Notes under the pieces: generated by a model
Told to the model about the DNA's origin: nothing
Seen by the model: only the letters and a program-made list of their open reading frames with translations
The model's database searches: none
Source: Pseudomonadota bacterium
GTDB taxonomy: Bacteria; Pseudomonadota; Gammaproteobacteria; Burkholderiales; Gallionellaceae
DNA: 48,897 nt
NCBI GenBank assembly: GCA_021787435.1
Contig: JAJYLY010000008.1
Coordinates: 70,319-119,215 of the forward strand
Direction of reading: 5' to 3'
Shown: positions 48,278 through 48,897 of the stretch, piece by piece
How the letters are laid out: every line of letters starts with the position of its first letter
Numbering within the stretch: the first letter of the stretch is position 1
Translations under genes and position numbers: made by a program

Positions 48278-48582
48278 TTAGGGCACGTAGGCTGCGTCGC
48301 CAAAGTCTCCGCTGTGCTTCACCCCTTCGTATTTCTTGATTACCGATGGGTTCACCAGATTCATCTGAAATCCGGCACCCATCAAACCATCCACCAGCCG
48401 GTACCAGTTGTACATCGATTCAACTACCACACCAACGGTTTCTTCTCGGTGTGGCGCAAGCACTGCCCGTGTTTCATTCAGGTTGCTTGCCGGACGCTGT
48501 TGATAAATGATGCGTCTTCTGCGTCTGTTACAGCCACCACGCTGTTGTTCGACTGCAGATCAATTCCGATATACTTCTTCGT
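48278..48582 (-). pseudogene. IS110-family transposase, N-terminal fragment
   Basis: The minus strand reads KKYIGIDLQSNNSVVAVTDA, then after a frameshift near 48510 IIYQQRPASNLNETRAVLAP and VVVESMYNWYRLVDGLMGAG, KYEGVKHSGDFGDAAY. This is the DEDD-type N-terminus of IS110 transposases. The expected ATG is ACG (48582-48580), the frame is broken and similarity ends at DAAY where the rest of the domain should follow. It is dead and truncated. Confidence 0.88.
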
Positions 48583-48730
48583 GTCGGTCTCCTTGGATAA
48601 AGGTCGGTTCGCACCTTAACTTTACCCTTGCTGCCACTACGCAGCGAGGAGGTCGGCTAGATGATTATCTAGTCGAGCATGTCCCCTATTTCTGCCGATG
48701 TCTAAAATTCTAAACTACCTGTCGCAGGAA

Positions 48731-48771
48731 TATATAGGAGCATATATGAAGGTATATAGGCCGATATATAG
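48731..48771. repeat. Four TATATA-type motifs at about 11-bp spacing
   Basis: TATATAGG (48731), ATATATGAAGG (48742), TATATAGG (48753) and ATATATAG (48764) recur at close to one helical turn between two transposase fragments. This could be flexible or bent DNA at an element end; no function is shown. Confidence 0.5.
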
Positions 48772-48794
48772 TAAGCGTGCAGCCGCACCACCTG

Positions 48795-48897
48795 TTAAGT
48801 CGGCGTGATTTGTGCTGACGGTTTGATCGGCAACAGCTCGTCGATGCGACGCATGGTCCAGACGGGAAGTTTTTCCAGCGTATCTTTCAGCCAGGCA
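48795..48897 (-). pseudogene. IS66-family transposase, C-terminal end (runs off the window)
   Basis: The minus strand reads AWLKDTLEKLPVWTMRRIDE and LLPIKPS before the stop at 48795-48797. This matches the IS66 TnpC C-terminus (pattern AWLxDVLxRLPxxxxxRIDELLP). Whether the upstream part is intact lies beyond the window edge, so the gene may be whole; typed as a fragment because only about 34 residues are visible. Confidence 0.75.

Noticed and set aside
1..48897. CRISPR arrays, rRNA genes, riboswitches
   Set aside because: No regularly spaced 25-40 bp repeats, no rRNA sequence and no riboswitch aptamer pattern that I can recognise.

Overview
The window looks like a chromosomal segment of a betaproteobacterium, probably Nitrosomonadales and possibly close to Gallionellaceae. 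This rests on gene order (der-bamB-yfgM-hisS-ispG-rodZ-pilW-rlmN-ndk; sdhCDAB-sdhE-gltA-sucAB), on an RpfE-type phosphoglycerate-mutase-like protein and on protein character; no rRNA or species marker is present, so the family-level guess is soft.

Layout. (1) 1-600: 3' end of a glycine oxidase (thiO-like) gene, then a short decayed piece that reads like the N-terminus of a NiFe-hydrogenase large subunit. (2) 626-9502, minus strand: nine tightly packed, often 4-bp-overlapping housekeeping genes from ndk to der. (3) 9503-14617: a small GGDEF relic, a Sel1-repeat coiled-coil protein, and tilS, accA and an RpfE-type protein. (4) 14829-16026: a ruined toxin-antitoxin locus. The Phd-like antitoxin is split by about 400 bp of foreign-looking DNA, and the DUF3368 PIN toxin carries an in-frame stop. 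(5) 16251-22614: lolC-lolD, DUF2062, a coiled-coil protein, a five-PAS GGDEF-EAL protein and tRNA-Leu(UAG). (6) 22668-32803, minus strand: sdhCDAB-sdhE-gltA-sucA-sucB and an acuI-type oxidoreductase where lpd might be expected. (7) 32900-37293, plus strand: mdh, an ankyrin-repeat protein and a compact AmmeMemoRadiSam trio (Memo-like, AMMECR1-like, radical SAM).

(8) 37294-48897 is accessory DNA: an EAL relic, a lipoprotein, a 1.1-kb stretch without a convincing gene, then a seven-gene minus-strand cluster (47757 to 39612). In transcription order it encodes a 948-aa protein with a zinc-dependent phospholipase C-like N-terminus, a 424-aa CARDB-like protein, a COG0523/CobW GTPase with a His-rich loop, a 63-aa ORFan, a second CARDB-like protein, a four-helix membrane protein and a glycine-zipper membrane protein. 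Fragments of IS110 and IS66 transposases lie upstream. I do not recognise this cluster as a described system and regard it as the best candidate for something new. A working hypothesis is a metal-loaded lipase delivered or displayed with membrane-active partners.

Smaller signals: dispersed heptamer repeats (AGGATTC/AGGATGC units) inside lolD and behind sdhD, an in-frame palindromic insertion encoding PSASLRAG in the acuI-like gene, and several gene-end relics (hydrogenase, GGDEF, EAL) that mark old rearrangement scars.
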